Source: Eubacterium_F sp003453515 | GTDB lineage: Bacteria; Bacillota; Clostridia; Lachnospirales; Lachnospiraceae | DNA: 64,000 nucleotides | Assembly: GCA_946621195.1 (NCBI GenBank) | Contig: CAMOOH010000001.1 | Location: forward strand, 1-64,000 | Direction: 5' to 3' | In this document: one piece after another, positions 51,855 through 61,146 of the stretch | How positions within the stretch are numbered: position 1 is the stretch's first letter | Layout: every line of letters starts with the position of its first letter | Notes under the pieces: model-generated | The model's input: only the letters and a program-made list of their open reading frames with translations | Told to the model about the DNA's origin: nothing | Database searches by the model: none | Made by a program: the position numbers and the translations under genes

Positions 51855-53804
51855 CTATGAATAATAAGGATTGATCAGGCGCTTCTCAAACTCTTCCCTT
51901 GTAAGCGGTCTGTCGAACAAAAAGCCCTGCGCCATGGTACAGCCAACCCTTTTCAAAAAATCGACCTGTTCCTCGGTCTCAACACCCTCACACAAAACAT
52001 GGCGGTTGAGATCGTGGATCATACGAACGATATTCTCGACCATCTTCTCCTCCTTGGGATCAGCCTGATCCCTCAAAAATGTACGGTCGAGCTTTATCAC
52101 ATCCATGTCTATATCACGAAGCAGTGAAAGCGATGAATATCCTGTTCCGAAGTCATCCATCGATGTATGGATCCCTGCCTCTCTCATCTCCGATACGAAA
52201 TAAACAAGTGCGTTCAGATCCTCGTAGCCCGATGACTCGGTAAGCTCCGCCTCCAAATAGTACGGATCAGCCCCGTATTTGTCGACCACCGAGAGCACAT
52301 CCTTTGCAAAATCCTTGTTGTGAAGGTGAAGCTTGGAGAAGTTCGACGAGACCCTCACGGGCTGTATCCCTCTTCTTTGCCAGTCACCTATATCCCTGCA
52401 CACTCTCTCGAACACATAGAAGTCAAGCTCCTGGACCTTTCCGTCGTTTTCGAGCACCGGGATAAATGAGCCCGGCGGAACAAGCTCGCCGTTTTTGATC
52501 CATCTTACCAACGCCTCACAGCCGCAAAGCGTACGCGTTTTCAGGTTGACCTTCGGCTGATAATAAACGACAAATTCCTCCTCGTCTATCGCCTTGTGAT
52601 ATCCGCTTATGATCTCCTTGCGCCTTATCATCTCATCGCGGCGCTCCTGCCTGAACCAGACGTAGTCTCCGGTTCCGGAGAGTCTGGTCTCGTCTACCGC
52701 GATAAGTCCCGCGTTGATGGCATCGTAGATCGTATCGCCGGGATTTATCTGATAGATCCCGCACCTTGTCGTAAGAGTCAAACCCATCTTCTCTCCGACC
52801 TCTACGGGAACCTTCTCTATCTGCGATAAGAATTCATCCACGTGCTCCTTTTCGACAAGCGCTATGAAGTTATCGCCGCCGTTTCTGGCAAGCACCTCAC
52901 CCTTATTCAGTCTGTCGTTCAGATACTTTGCATAGCCTTTGAGCACGAGGTCTCCTATGAGCGAGCCGTACTCCTGGTTGATAAACTTGAAATCCTTTAT
53001 CGATATCGCAAGTCCCGAATACATATCGAGTCTGTTGCGTCTTCTGCTTCTCGACATCCTCTCTCCGACACGTATCATCTGGTCGAAGTTGGCAACCCCG
53101 GTGAGAAGGTCTCTGCTTATCATCTCGTTTGATATTCTCACACAGTATGATACATTGAACAGCGCTGCCAGTACGAGTGCCGCGAGTATCATCCTTGCGA
53201 TGATACGCATGAGCTCGGTATTGCTCTTCATGTCGGACTTAAGCTCCGAGATATCTCTTTGAAGTATCTCGTCCATATTTTTAACGTGCTTGTTCATCCC
53301 GTTTACTATGGGTTCGAGCTTGGTCTGCATATAGTAGTGGGCTGTCTGCTCATCACCCTCCTGACTCAGCTCAACGACCATCTTGACATTTTTCATATAG
53401 GAGGTCATAAGGGAGAACATATCGTGGTATCCCGCCTCGTACTGAGTTCCGTGCACGTTCTCCTCAAATCTCTTCATGTTTTCCTTGAGGACGTTCTCGA
53501 TCTCCCCGGCACGCTTTATCAGTTCCGATTTTCTGTCGGGCTTTTGCTCTGCCATATGATGAAAAATGATCGCCTGGTGCTCATACACGCTGACCATGAC
53601 CGCATCCATCATCTCGATATCCTTGTAATCAACATCTATTATCTTGTTATAATTGTCTATAAGATTACTCGTGTTGAGATAGGTAAGCTCTATGGTTAGG
53701 ATCGAAAAAAGAGATGATATGATGGTAATAAAAGCTATCCGAAGAGATAATCTGTTCCGGCGGAATACTATATTCTTTGCTTTCCTTGACTTAGCCTGAC
53801 TCAT
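51855..53804 (-). CDS. Sensor GGDEF-EAL protein with extracytoplasmic four-helix domain
   Basis: A 649-residue protein. Two membrane helices (~25-45 and ~205-225) flank an extracytoplasmic helical sensor of the four-helix-bundle type (~46-204). A GGDEF domain with the altered site RNGGDNF and a complete EAL domain follow: CEALVRW, NFSKLHLH, AELTESSG, DDFGTGYSSL, IKLDRTF and EGVETEEQ. It should act as a c-di-GMP phosphodiesterase controlled by an external signal. Its ATG overlaps the stop of the binding-lipoprotein gene (ATGA), so the two are translated together. That suggests that the lipoprotein may be the ligand receptor. Confidence 0.9.
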   Translation of the reverse strand: MSQAKSRKAKNIVFRRNRLSLRIAFITIISSLFSILTIELTYLNTSNLIDNYNKIIDVDYKDIEMMDAVMVSVYEHQAIIFHHMAEQKPDRKSELIKRAGEIENVLKENMKRFEENVHGTQYEAGYHDMFSLMTSYMKNVKMVVELSQEGDEQTAHYYMQTKLEPIVNGMNKHVKNMDEILQRDISELKSDMKSNTELMRIIARMILAALVLAALFNVSYCVRISNEMISRDLLTGVANFDQMIRVGERMSRSRRRNRLDMYSGLAISIKDFKFINQEYGSLIGDLVLKGYAKYLNDRLNKGEVLARNGGDNFIALVEKEHVDEFLSQIEKVPVEVGEKMGLTLTTRCGIYQINPGDTIYDAINAGLIAVDETRLSGTGDYVWFRQERRDEMIRRKEIISGYHKAIDEEEFVVYYQPKVNLKTRTLCGCEALVRWIKNGELVPPGSFIPVLENDGKVQELDFYVFERVCRDIGDWQRRGIQPVRVSSNFSKLHLHNKDFAKDVLSVVDKYGADPYYLEAELTESSGYEDLNALVYFVSEMREAGIHTSMDDFGTGYSSLSLLRDIDMDVIKLDRTFLRDQADPKEEKMVENIVRMIHDLNRHVLCEGVETEEQVDFLKRVGCTMAQGFLFDRPLTREEFEKRLINPYYS

Positions 53805-55030
53805 TCCGTGATTCCTTTCACCATCTCATCCAACAATTCCTGAAGATCCCTCTTGTCAGGATTCCCGCTTCCCAATGTAACTCCGAACTTGGACGCAGCA
53901 TCCCAAAACGGCGGTGCCACTCTTTGAAGCTCTGCATACTTCGACTGCTCTCCCAAAGCCATGACCGCTGCCGCTCCGGACACGACCTCCGAGTCCGCCA
54001 CATTCAGATTGGCAGGTACCTCTCCGGTCTCCTTGAACTCCTCTATCTGATTCTCCGCCGAGGTATAGTATTCAACAAAGGTCTCGCACCACTGCGCATG
54101 TGCCGAGTTCGCATTGATCCCGATGACCTTGTAGCCGGTATAGCTTGCCATCTGGACATCCTCGCCGCCTACCCTGTAGGTCGGGAGCTTGACCGCCGCA
54201 TAGTTCACTCCCCACGTCCTCATAACCTTTTCCGCGTTCCATGCGCCGTTCACTCCGGCAACGACCGTCCCATTTTGCACGCCCTTTATAAAATCATCAT
54301 CCGCCATCGACTTGAAGCCTCGCTTTATGGAAAGCCTGCTTATCGCCTCCGCAACCTCAAGTCCCGTATGCTTGGTATCCTTTGCGTTCCAGTTACACAC
54401 ATTTTTCTTGCCGCTGCCATCAAGCTCAAGCGTGAGTCCCGCACCCTTAAAAAACGAATACAGGTACCAGCCGCTGCTCAGATCCATGGCAACACGCTTG
54501 TTGTCATTGCCCGCGATCTCGACCATGCGGTCAAGACTTTTGACATCCTCTGCCTTAAAAAACTTTTTATTGTAATACATAAAATATCCGTTGGCTGTCT
54601 CCGGATAAGCATACATCTTTCCGTCCCTGACGACCGATCTGTATGCCACGGAATCCTTGCCGCCAAACGGTTCAAGGTCTTTTTCGGGATCGGCACTCAG
54701 CTCATAAAGCACGCCGGCGTCCTTAAGCTCGTCAAGCTGATCATCCGCAAACGCAAAAATATCAGCCGCCCCCTCGGGGTTACTGAGTATCGTTTCTTTA
54801 CACGTATCCTCATCCTCTTTGCTTATGACATACTCTATATTGACCTCATCCTCGTGAAGCTTCTTGAACGCATCCAGCGAGCTCTCCATAAGCTTAAGCT
54901 TTGCCTCGGTCGTCCAAACGGAAAGCTTTATGGTCTCACGCGACTTCCCGCACCCTGCGAGCGAATATGCCATCAGCACGATCATAAGCAGAGCCACACA
55001 TCTTTTTTTTATATCCCTTTTTGATCCCAT
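53801..55030 (-). CDS. Extracellular solute-binding lipoprotein, sugar type, orphan
   Basis: A 409-residue lipoprotein; the lipobox YSLAGC gives Cys27 as the lipidated residue. The mature part is an SBP_bac_1/8 (maltose-binding-like) protein: IKLSVWTTEAKLKLMESSLDAF, GAADIFAFADDQLDEL, AYPETANGYFMYYNKKFF, GVNGAWNAEKVMRTWG. No permease or ATPase gene is near. The gene overlaps the sensor GGDEF-EAL gene by four bases. It may present a sugar or peptide to that sensor rather than to an importer. A strong promoter lies 126-154 bases upstream. Confidence 0.88.
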   Translation of the reverse strand: MGSKRDIKKRCVALLMIVLMAYSLAGCGKSRETIKLSVWTTEAKLKLMESSLDAFKKLHEDEVNIEYVISKEDEDTCKETILSNPEGAADIFAFADDQLDELKDAGVLYELSADPEKDLEPFGGKDSVAYRSVVRDGKMYAYPETANGYFMYYNKKFFKAEDVKSLDRMVEIAGNDNKRVAMDLSSGWYLYSFFKGAGLTLELDGSGKKNVCNWNAKDTKHTGLEVAEAISRLSIKRGFKSMADDDFIKGVQNGTVVAGVNGAWNAEKVMRTWGVNYAAVKLPTYRVGGEDVQMASYTGYKVIGINANSAHAQWCETFVEYYTSAENQIEEFKETGEVPANLNVADSEVVSGAAAVMALGEQSKYAELQRVAPPFWDAASKFGVTLGSGNPDKRDLQELLDEMVKGITE

Positions 55031-55098
55031 AGTTCATCTGACCTCTCAAAATACATATAGGCATCCGTTATTATACTTATGTCGAAACGGTCCCTTAT

Positions 55099-55112
55099 AT
55101 CGAAACAAGTTT
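55099..55112. promoter_or_regulatory. CGAAAC palindrome in the SBP leader
   Basis: CGAAAC-AA-GTTTCG is a perfect 14-base palindrome-like element about 70 bases before the SBP start, just downstream of the predicted transcription start. CGAAAC also occurs near 55083 and ACGAAA near 55200. It could be an operator or a small hairpin. Confidence 0.35.
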
Positions 55113-55155
55113 CGCAATTTCACGAACTTTTTACACGAATAGCCCACTTATTAAT

Positions 55156-55184
55156 ATTTTACTATCTTTTTGCTGATTTGTCAA
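55156..55184 (-). promoter_or_regulatory. Promoter of the SBP/EAL/EAL/pseudo-C39 operon
   Basis: On the minus strand TTGACA (55179-55184) and TAAAAT (55156-55161) are 17 bases apart. The predicted leader is about 120 bases. A second TATAAT at 55070-55075 lacks a good -35. Confidence 0.8.
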
Positions 55185-55245
55185 AGAAATATTTAATTTT
55201 AACGAAACTTTTCGTAAGTTGATTGAGAATCGATGATTACGGGCT

Positions 55246-56112
55246 TTACAGGCTTTTGTTTTCGTGCTCCGAAAAAATATTTGAAAGTTTTGCAAAATTC
55301 TCGAGGTCAAGCTTCTCTCCACGGACCTCGGGTGACAGTCCAGCAGCCTCTATCGCATCCCTTATCATGTCCTTGGAAAAATCAAGCTCAGGAGAGTTTG
55401 CTATCGCATTTAAAAGTGTCTTTCTCCTCTCGCCGAATGCCGCCCTGATCAGCTTGAACATAAGTCTCTCATCCTCTGCTTCAACGTAAGGCTTATCAAG
55501 CATGGTCAGTCTTATCACCGCACTTGCCACCTTGGGTCTGGGCTTAAAGCAGTTGGGCGGAACATTGGCTGCAAGGTAAGGTGTCGCATAGTATCTGACC
55601 GTAAGAGATATAGCGCCGCAATCCTTGTCACCGGGCTTTGCCATCATCCTTTCGGCGACCTCCTTTTGTATCATGACGGTTATGCTCTCTATAGGCGTCC
55701 TGCTTTCGAGAAGCCCCATGATGACGGGCGTCGTTATGTAGTACGGCAGATTGGCTACTACTTTGATATTCCTTCCGTCGTTGTACTTATCAGCGATCTC
55801 TTTTATGTCTTTTTTTAATATATCTCCCTCTATGATCGTAAGGTTGTCATAGTCCAATTCCCTCTCCAATATATCAACCAGATCATAATCGATCTCCACG
55901 GCAAGAACATGCCTCGCCCTCTCGCACAGGACCCTTGTCAGCGTTCCGAGTCCCGGACCTATCTCCAACACAAAATCATCCTCACAGACCCCGGCTGCAT
56001 CGACTATTTTATCGAGCACCCTCTCGTCAATAAGGAAGTTTTGTCCAAACCTCTTGCGTGCATGGATATCATATTTTTTTATAAGCTGATATGTTTGATC
56101 TATTGCGTTCAT
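55246..56112 (-). CDS. rsmA: 16S rRNA dimethyladenosine transferase
   Basis: A 288-residue methyltransferase (KsgA) that dimethylates the two adjacent adenines of helix 45 in 16S rRNA. It shows KRFGQNFLID near the N-terminus, the SAM motif EIGPGLGTLT, the catalytic NLPYYITTP and KPRPKVASAVIRL. GGAGG precedes the ATG at 56112; the open frame continues 45 bases further without reason. Position after metG and tatD is the Firmicutes order, here without the RNase M5 gene. Confidence 0.95.
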   Translation of the reverse strand: MNAIDQTYQLIKKYDIHARKRFGQNFLIDERVLDKIVDAAGVCEDDFVLEIGPGLGTLTRVLCERARHVLAVEIDYDLVDILERELDYDNLTIIEGDILKKDIKEIADKYNDGRNIKVVANLPYYITTPVIMGLLESRTPIESITVMIQKEVAERMMAKPGDKDCGAISLTVRYYATPYLAANVPPNCFKPRPKVASAVIRLTMLDKPYVEAEDERLMFKLIRAAFGERRKTLLNAIANSPELDFSKDMIRDAIEAAGLSPEVRGEKLDLENFAKLSNIFSEHENKSL

Positions 56113-56160
56113 TCTTCCTCCATAACAATTGAAGTAAATATGACAGGAGTCTGCCAAGAC

Positions 56161-57045
56161 CTACAGCCGGTATACCCGCATCGCGTTCTCCGTGGTACGG
56201 TCGATGACAGTCTGCCTGTCGATTCCCTTGATGGCTGCTATGGCATCGACTACATAGGGAAGATAAGTACTGTCATTTCTTTTGCCGCGGTACGGCTCCG
56301 GCGCCATGTAAGGACAGTCTGTCTCGAGCACTATATGCCCGAGCGGGATCACCTCCACCGTTTCCTTCAGACGGCGGCTGTTCTTAAACGTGACCACTCC
56401 TCCTACTCCTATGTCAAAGCCCATCTTTACATATTCCACTGCCTGATCCGGCGAGTATGAATAGCAATGGATGATACCGCCGTTTATACCGGCATTTTCC
56501 TCCTTTAGTATCCGCATTGTATCCGCAGCGGCATCTCTGGAATGAATGACTATCGGGAGCGATGCTTCCTTTGCAAGAGCTATCTGATCCCGCAGCCATT
56601 TTTGCTGGGTGATATGCTCCTTATCCTCCTTTGCCCAGTGATAGTCAAGACCGATTTCCCCGATGGCGACCAGCTTCGTTCCACGGTGACTTACAGGCGT
56701 ATCGCCGTCAGCATCCCGTCCGACTTTATCAGATTTGTTTATATCATTTCTCTTCTTAAGCTCTGAGCTTATCGTATCTTTAAGCCAGTCAAGCTCCGTG
56801 CCGTCCATCCCCAACACATCGCTTGGATGGAACCCCAGTACGGCGTATAAAAAGTCATATTTTTCCGCCAGCTCCAATGTTTTTTTACAGGTGTCGACAT
56901 CCACGCCTATACCCGCCGCAAGACCTATACCATGCGAATACAGACCGGAAAGAATATCTTCCCGGTCTGCATCAAAGGCTTCGTCATCATAATGTGTATG
57001 TGTATCAAATATCATACCTTTATAATCAGTCATATCCATATCCAT
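56161..57045 (-). CDS. tatD: TatD-family metal-dependent DNase
   Basis: A 294-residue TIM-barrel hydrolase with FDTHTHYDDEAF as the first metal site, AIGEIGLDYHWAKED with the metal-binding Glu, VIHSRDA and IIHCYSY His residues, and LETDCPYMAP with the Asp. It matches YabD/TatD nucleases. An extra stretch of about 25 hydrophilic residues (NDINKSDKVGRDADGDTP) interrupts the usual spacing. Three in-frame ATGs exist (57045, 57039, 57033) and the ribosome binding site is weak. It lies nine bases after metG. Confidence 0.92.
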   Translation of the reverse strand: MDMDMTDYKGMIFDTHTHYDDEAFDADREDILSGLYSHGIGLAAGIGVDVDTCKKTLELAEKYDFLYAVLGFHPSDVLGMDGTELDWLKDTISSELKKRNDINKSDKVGRDADGDTPVSHRGTKLVAIGEIGLDYHWAKEDKEHITQQKWLRDQIALAKEASLPIVIHSRDAAADTMRILKEENAGINGGIIHCYSYSPDQAVEYVKMGFDIGVGGVVTFKNSRRLKETVEVIPLGHIVLETDCPYMAPEPYRGKRNDSTYLPYVVDAIAAIKGIDRQTVIDRTTENAMRVYRL

Positions 57046-57054
57046 TTTTACCCA

Positions 57055-59019
57055 TCAGCTTATCTCGGAGCCGGACGGAACATCCTTCTCCGGAGCCATA
57101 AGCACTACATTTCCTTTGTCGTCCTCGGCGCATAGCAGCATACCCTCGGAAAGGACGCCTGCCAGCTTGGCAGGCTTTAGGTTGACAAGCACCATGACCT
57201 TTTTGCCTACCATCTCCTCCGGTGAATACCACTTTCTGATACCGGATACTATCTGCTTTGTTGAAGATCCTATACGCACCTGTGAGCAAAGGAGCTTTTT
57301 GGAGTTTTCAACTGCCTCACAGGCTACGATCTCTCCCACCTGAAACTGCATAGCACCGAACTGGTCAAAGGTTATCTCGGGCTTTGCCTCGATATCGATA
57401 CCCTCTTCTTCCTTTTGTCCGGAATCAGCGCTCTTCGAGGCACTCTCCAGGGCAAGGATCTTCTCCATGATCTCATCCACATCAAGTCTTGCAAACAGTA
57501 TCTCCGGCTTATCGGTGACCTTTGTCCCGGATACATACTGCCCGAAGCCCTTGCTCAGCTCCTCAAAGTCTGTCGGCTTTGAGTTTATCTGATCAAGTAT
57601 CTTCTTGGCTGTCTCCGGCATAAATGACAGCAGCAGAACCGCACTGATCCTTATGCCCTCTATGAGATTGTAAAGCACGGTAGCCAGACGATCCTTCTTC
57701 GCTTCGTCCTTTGCAAGGATCCAGGGCTCGGTCTCATCTATGTATTTGTTGCATCTTTTCAGTAGGACAAATATCTCGCTTATCGCATCGGCAACGCGAA
57801 GCTGATCCATCTTTTCAGCGACCCTGCCCGGTGTGGCTTCGGCAAGACTCTTGAGCTCATCATCCACAGCCTCACTGACGCCCTTATCGGCCACTACACC
57901 GTCAAAATACTTGTTGCTCATGGATATGGTGCGGTTTACGAGGTTGCCAAGTACATTGGCAAGATCGGAGTTGTTGCGCTCGACGACCAGCTCCCATGTG
58001 ATGCTTCCGTCATTTTCATAGGGCATCTCATGAAGCACAAAATATCTCACGGCATCCACACCGAATATATCCACAAGGTCATCGGCGTAAATCACATTCC
58101 CTTTGGATTTACTCATCTTGTCATTGTTGGTGAGAAGCCACGGATGACCGAAGACCTGTTTGGGCAAAGGCTCGTTAAGTGCCATCAGCATGATCGGCCA
58201 GTATATGGTATGGAAGCGTATGATATCCTTTCCGATCAGATGCAGATCGGCAGGCCAATACTTTTTGTACAGCTCATCGTGGTTTCCGTCCGCATCGTAG
58301 CCAAGTCCGGTGATATAGTTGGAGAGCGCATCGATCCACACATATACGATATGTCCCGGGTCGAAGTCTACAGGTATCCCCCACTTAAAGCTTGTCCTCG
58401 ACACACACAGATCCTGAAGTCCCGGCTTTATAAAATTATTTATCATCTCATTTTTTCTGGAAGCAGGCCATATGAACTCGGGATTATCATTGATATATTT
58501 TTCAAGCCTGTCCTGATACTTTGACAGCTTCAAAAAATAAGCCTCCTCCTTTGCAGGCTGGACCTCGCGTCCGCAGTCGGGACACTTTCCGTCCACAAGC
58601 TGTGCGCTTGTAAAAAAGGACTCGCAGGGTGTACAGTAAAGCCCCTCATACTCGCCCTTGTAGATATCCCCCTGATCATAGAGCTTTTTGAATATCTTCT
58701 TTATCTGTTCTTCATGATCTGGATCGGTCGTGCGTATAAAGCGATCATAGGATGTGTTCATCAGATCCCATATACGCTTGATCTCGGCGGACACCCCATC
58801 GACAAACTCCTTGGGAGTTACACCTGCCTCTGCCGCCTTTAGCTCGATCTTCTGACCGTGTTCATCCGTTCCCGTTTGAAACCTCACATCATAGCCTTCA
58901 AACCTTTTGAACCTCGCGATGGCATCCGCAAGCACTATCTCATATGTGTTTCCGATGTGCGGTTTCCCCGATGTGTAGGTGATCGCTGTTGTCAAATAGT
59001 ATTTCTTTTTCTCACTCAT
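57055..59019 (-). CDS. metG: Methionyl-tRNA synthetase with C-terminal tRNA-binding domain
   Basis: A 654-residue class I synthetase. The HIGH-type motif is TSGKPHIGNTYE, the zinc cysteines are CTPCES and CPDCG, and KMSKS is in NDKMSKSKGN. The C-terminal ~110 residues are a Trbp111-like domain with FQVGEIVACE and NLKPAKLAGVLSEGM, as in MetG of Bacillus. GGAGG six bases upstream fits the ATG. It belongs to a run of five minus-strand genes with short gaps. Confidence 0.95.
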   Translation of the reverse strand: MSEKKKYYLTTAITYTSGKPHIGNTYEIVLADAIARFKRFEGYDVRFQTGTDEHGQKIELKAAEAGVTPKEFVDGVSAEIKRIWDLMNTSYDRFIRTTDPDHEEQIKKIFKKLYDQGDIYKGEYEGLYCTPCESFFTSAQLVDGKCPDCGREVQPAKEEAYFLKLSKYQDRLEKYINDNPEFIWPASRKNEMINNFIKPGLQDLCVSRTSFKWGIPVDFDPGHIVYVWIDALSNYITGLGYDADGNHDELYKKYWPADLHLIGKDIIRFHTIYWPIMLMALNEPLPKQVFGHPWLLTNNDKMSKSKGNVIYADDLVDIFGVDAVRYFVLHEMPYENDGSITWELVVERNNSDLANVLGNLVNRTISMSNKYFDGVVADKGVSEAVDDELKSLAEATPGRVAEKMDQLRVADAISEIFVLLKRCNKYIDETEPWILAKDEAKKDRLATVLYNLIEGIRISAVLLLSFMPETAKKILDQINSKPTDFEELSKGFGQYVSGTKVTDKPEILFARLDVDEIMEKILALESASKSADSGQKEEEGIDIEAKPEITFDQFGAMQFQVGEIVACEAVENSKKLLCSQVRIGSSTKQIVSGIRKWYSPEEMVGKKVMVLVNLKPAKLAGVLSEGMLLCAEDDKGNVVLMAPEKDVPSGSEIS

Positions 59020-59037
59020 TTTTATCCTCCATATCCA

Positions 59038-60090
59038 TTACGGTAAATCCAAAAGCTCCTTTATGTGCGGGTCAGATGTCATAAGAGCCGTATTAGCGGT
59101 CTTGACCAGGTATCTCATCGCACGCACCGGGTACTCCCCTATAGCTGTCTCACCTGTAAGCATCAGGGCTGCGGCTCCGTCAAGCACTGCGTTATAAATA
59201 TCCGATACCTCTGCACGCGTGGGGACCGGGCTTTTTTCCATGGAGTGCAAAAACTCCGTAGCAACCAAAAACGGCTTCCCCTCTCTATGACATACCTGTG
59301 CTATCTCCTTTTGGATCTTGGGCAGCTCCCACAGCGGAAACGCATTTCCGAGATCACCTCTCGCAATAACTATCATATCGCACAGCTGCGTGATCTCTCC
59401 TATATGCTCATAGCCTGCCCTGTTTTCTATCTTTGCAAAAATACGCACATCATCGGCGTCATTTTTGCGAAGCTCTTCCTTTAAAAGCTGGATATCTCCC
59501 GCGCCTCTTACAAACGGCAGCATGACTCCGGTAACTCCGTACTGATGAACAAGCTTTAGCTGCTTTTTGTCCTGCTCGGTAAGCGTTGAGAAGTCCGACG
59601 GAGCATCGGAAACGGTGATATTTTTCCTGGAGATCAGCCTTCCACCGCGAATTATCCTGCAAACCGCCGCCATGACCTGCTTATCACCCTTTGCTCCTCC
59701 CTTGGGGACTCCTTCAGTGAGCTTCAGCACCTCCAGCTTTATCTTGCCGTCATCTATCAGAAGCTCCTGTCCGACTCTGAAGGTCTCGAGCGTCACACGT
59801 CTTATCGGTATGTCCTCACCGATACCGATCTTTATCTTGTGCCCCTCCTTTAATTCAAGAGGTCTCGTCAGATCACCTATACGCTGCTCCGGTCCCATCA
59901 GATCTATCACAAGCTCCGGCTTTATACCCTGTGACTTGGCAGCCTTAAAGACCCTTCCTATCGTAAGCGATGCCTCACTCAGGCTCTGATGCGCTATATT
60001 GAGGCGTATACCTGTCATCCCGTAGCCAAACATCTTCTCCAGTATTTCAACATTGTTACACGCCTCTCCAAGCGTTCCGTAGTATTCCAT
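59038..60090 (-). CDS. Pyruvate-kinase-like protein lacking the C-terminal domain
   Basis: A 350-residue TIM-barrel protein of the pyruvate-kinase family. Conserved parts: TLGEACNNVEILEKM (for TIGPAS), GIRLNIAH (substrate Arg kept, usual S changed to A), FAKIENRAGYEHI with the catalytic Lys, ARGDLGNAF and TRAEVSDIYNAVLDGAAALMLTGETA. It stops directly after the barrel (TANTALMTSDPHIKELLDLP) and so lacks the ~120-residue C-terminal allosteric domain of full pyruvate kinases. The first beta strand is also short. It may be a catalytic minimal enzyme or a paralogue with another role. It lies 18 bases before metG. Confidence 0.85.
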   Translation of the reverse strand: MEYYGTLGEACNNVEILEKMFGYGMTGIRLNIAHQSLSEASLTIGRVFKAAKSQGIKPELVIDLMGPEQRIGDLTRPLELKEGHKIKIGIGEDIPIRRVTLETFRVGQELLIDDGKIKLEVLKLTEGVPKGGAKGDKQVMAAVCRIIRGGRLISRKNITVSDAPSDFSTLTEQDKKQLKLVHQYGVTGVMLPFVRGAGDIQLLKEELRKNDADDVRIFAKIENRAGYEHIGEITQLCDMIVIARGDLGNAFPLWELPKIQKEIAQVCHREGKPFLVATEFLHSMEKSPVPTRAEVSDIYNAVLDGAAALMLTGETAIGEYPVRAMRYLVKTANTALMTSDPHIKELLDLP

Positions 60091-60093
60091 ATC

Positions 60094-61146
60094 TCATCCC
60101 ACGCCTTTCTCATGGTGAGCAGCAACGTCACCACGCACACCTCCGATACGATCCCTGATATGTATAACTGCCTTATGATATACCCAAGCCAACACGACCG
60201 TCAACAGCAAACAGGTCACGGCATACATGAGTCCGCCATCCTCCCAGCCGGGAACCCTCAAAAGCGCCATCATAGGCAATCTCATCAATATATAAACCTC
60301 AAACAGATGCTCTCCGAGCCACAAAAACACGACATCCGGGAACGGCACCAGATAGGAAATAAGCACCACTCCCATACAGAAAAATACACTCATAAGCAGG
60401 AATATATAATCACTGTAATCCTTCTGCAGATAAAACCTCAAGGCTATGGTGATACCGACGCTAAGCACCAACATGACCACGTATCTTATCCCCGCCTTAC
60501 AGCTGCCTATCCTGCCGTCTCTCCCAATACCGCATATGCTCAGTATACGCTCTTTGTTTTGCGAGAAAAATATCCCGAACAAATATGCCGATATGGTCGT
60601 GTAATAATACTCCGGAGTCGTACGCATCAATACTGCTATATATACAGCCGAGATAAGTACAGTTATCACAAGCCCGGTCGCCATCCCTCTTTTGGACGCT
60701 ATACCGGCTGTCCTGTCTGCGATCACAAAGGATATCCATGTGATAATATACAGGCAAAGTATGACAAAAATATACCAGTTTGAGTTGCCCAGATTTTTCC
60801 ATGCGATTAGGGACAGCAGTGCCTGATCCCATGTGAACTCTATGCCGAGTATCACATCAAGTATCCCGTAAAGGATCACCGCGGGTATATATATAAGGAG
60901 CACGCCAAGCACTCTGCGAAGGGGCATATTTTTCACATAATCCATGCCCTTTTTCTTTATGGATTCCATAACCCCGTATCCGGAGTAGAACAAAAATGTT
61001 GCAACCATCAGCTGCCAGAACGCCCGGCACATCCACGAAAGAGCAGGCGCTATGGTCATGTACGTGCGCAGATGGGATATAAAGACGATCATTATAAAAA
61101 ACCCATTGACACACGAGGTCGCCTGTTTATCAAGGAACTTATACAT
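60094..61146 (-). CDS. Acyltransferase-3 family membrane protein
   Basis: A 350-residue protein with about ten membrane helices and the acyltransferase-3 pattern: FFIMIVFISHLRTYM near the N-terminus with the catalytic His, then FYSGYGVMESIKKKGMDYVK and NSNWYIFVILCLYIITWI. Such proteins O-acylate surface polysaccharides, peptidoglycan or lipids; the substrate here is unknown. It is the first gene of the run leading to rsmA. GGGGGA ten bases upstream supports the ATG. Confidence 0.85.
   Translation of the reverse strand: MYKFLDKQATSCVNGFFIMIVFISHLRTYMTIAPALSWMCRAFWQLMVATFLFYSGYGVMESIKKKGMDYVKNMPLRRVLGVLLIYIPAVILYGILDVILGIEFTWDQALLSLIAWKNLGNSNWYIFVILCLYIITWISFVIADRTAGIASKRGMATGLVITVLISAVYIAVLMRTTPEYYYTTISAYLFGIFFSQNKERILSICGIGRDGRIGSCKAGIRYVVMLVLSVGITIALRFYLQKDYSDYIFLLMSVFFCMGVVLISYLVPFPDVVFLWLGEHLFEVYILMRLPMMALLRVPGWEDGGLMYAVTCLLLTVVLAWVYHKAVIHIRDRIGGVRGDVAAHHEKGVG

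Noticed and set aside
53924..55024. 366-codon plus-strand frame opposite the solute-binding lipoprotein
   Set aside because: The minus-strand gene has a lipobox, family motifs and a promoter; the plus frame has none.
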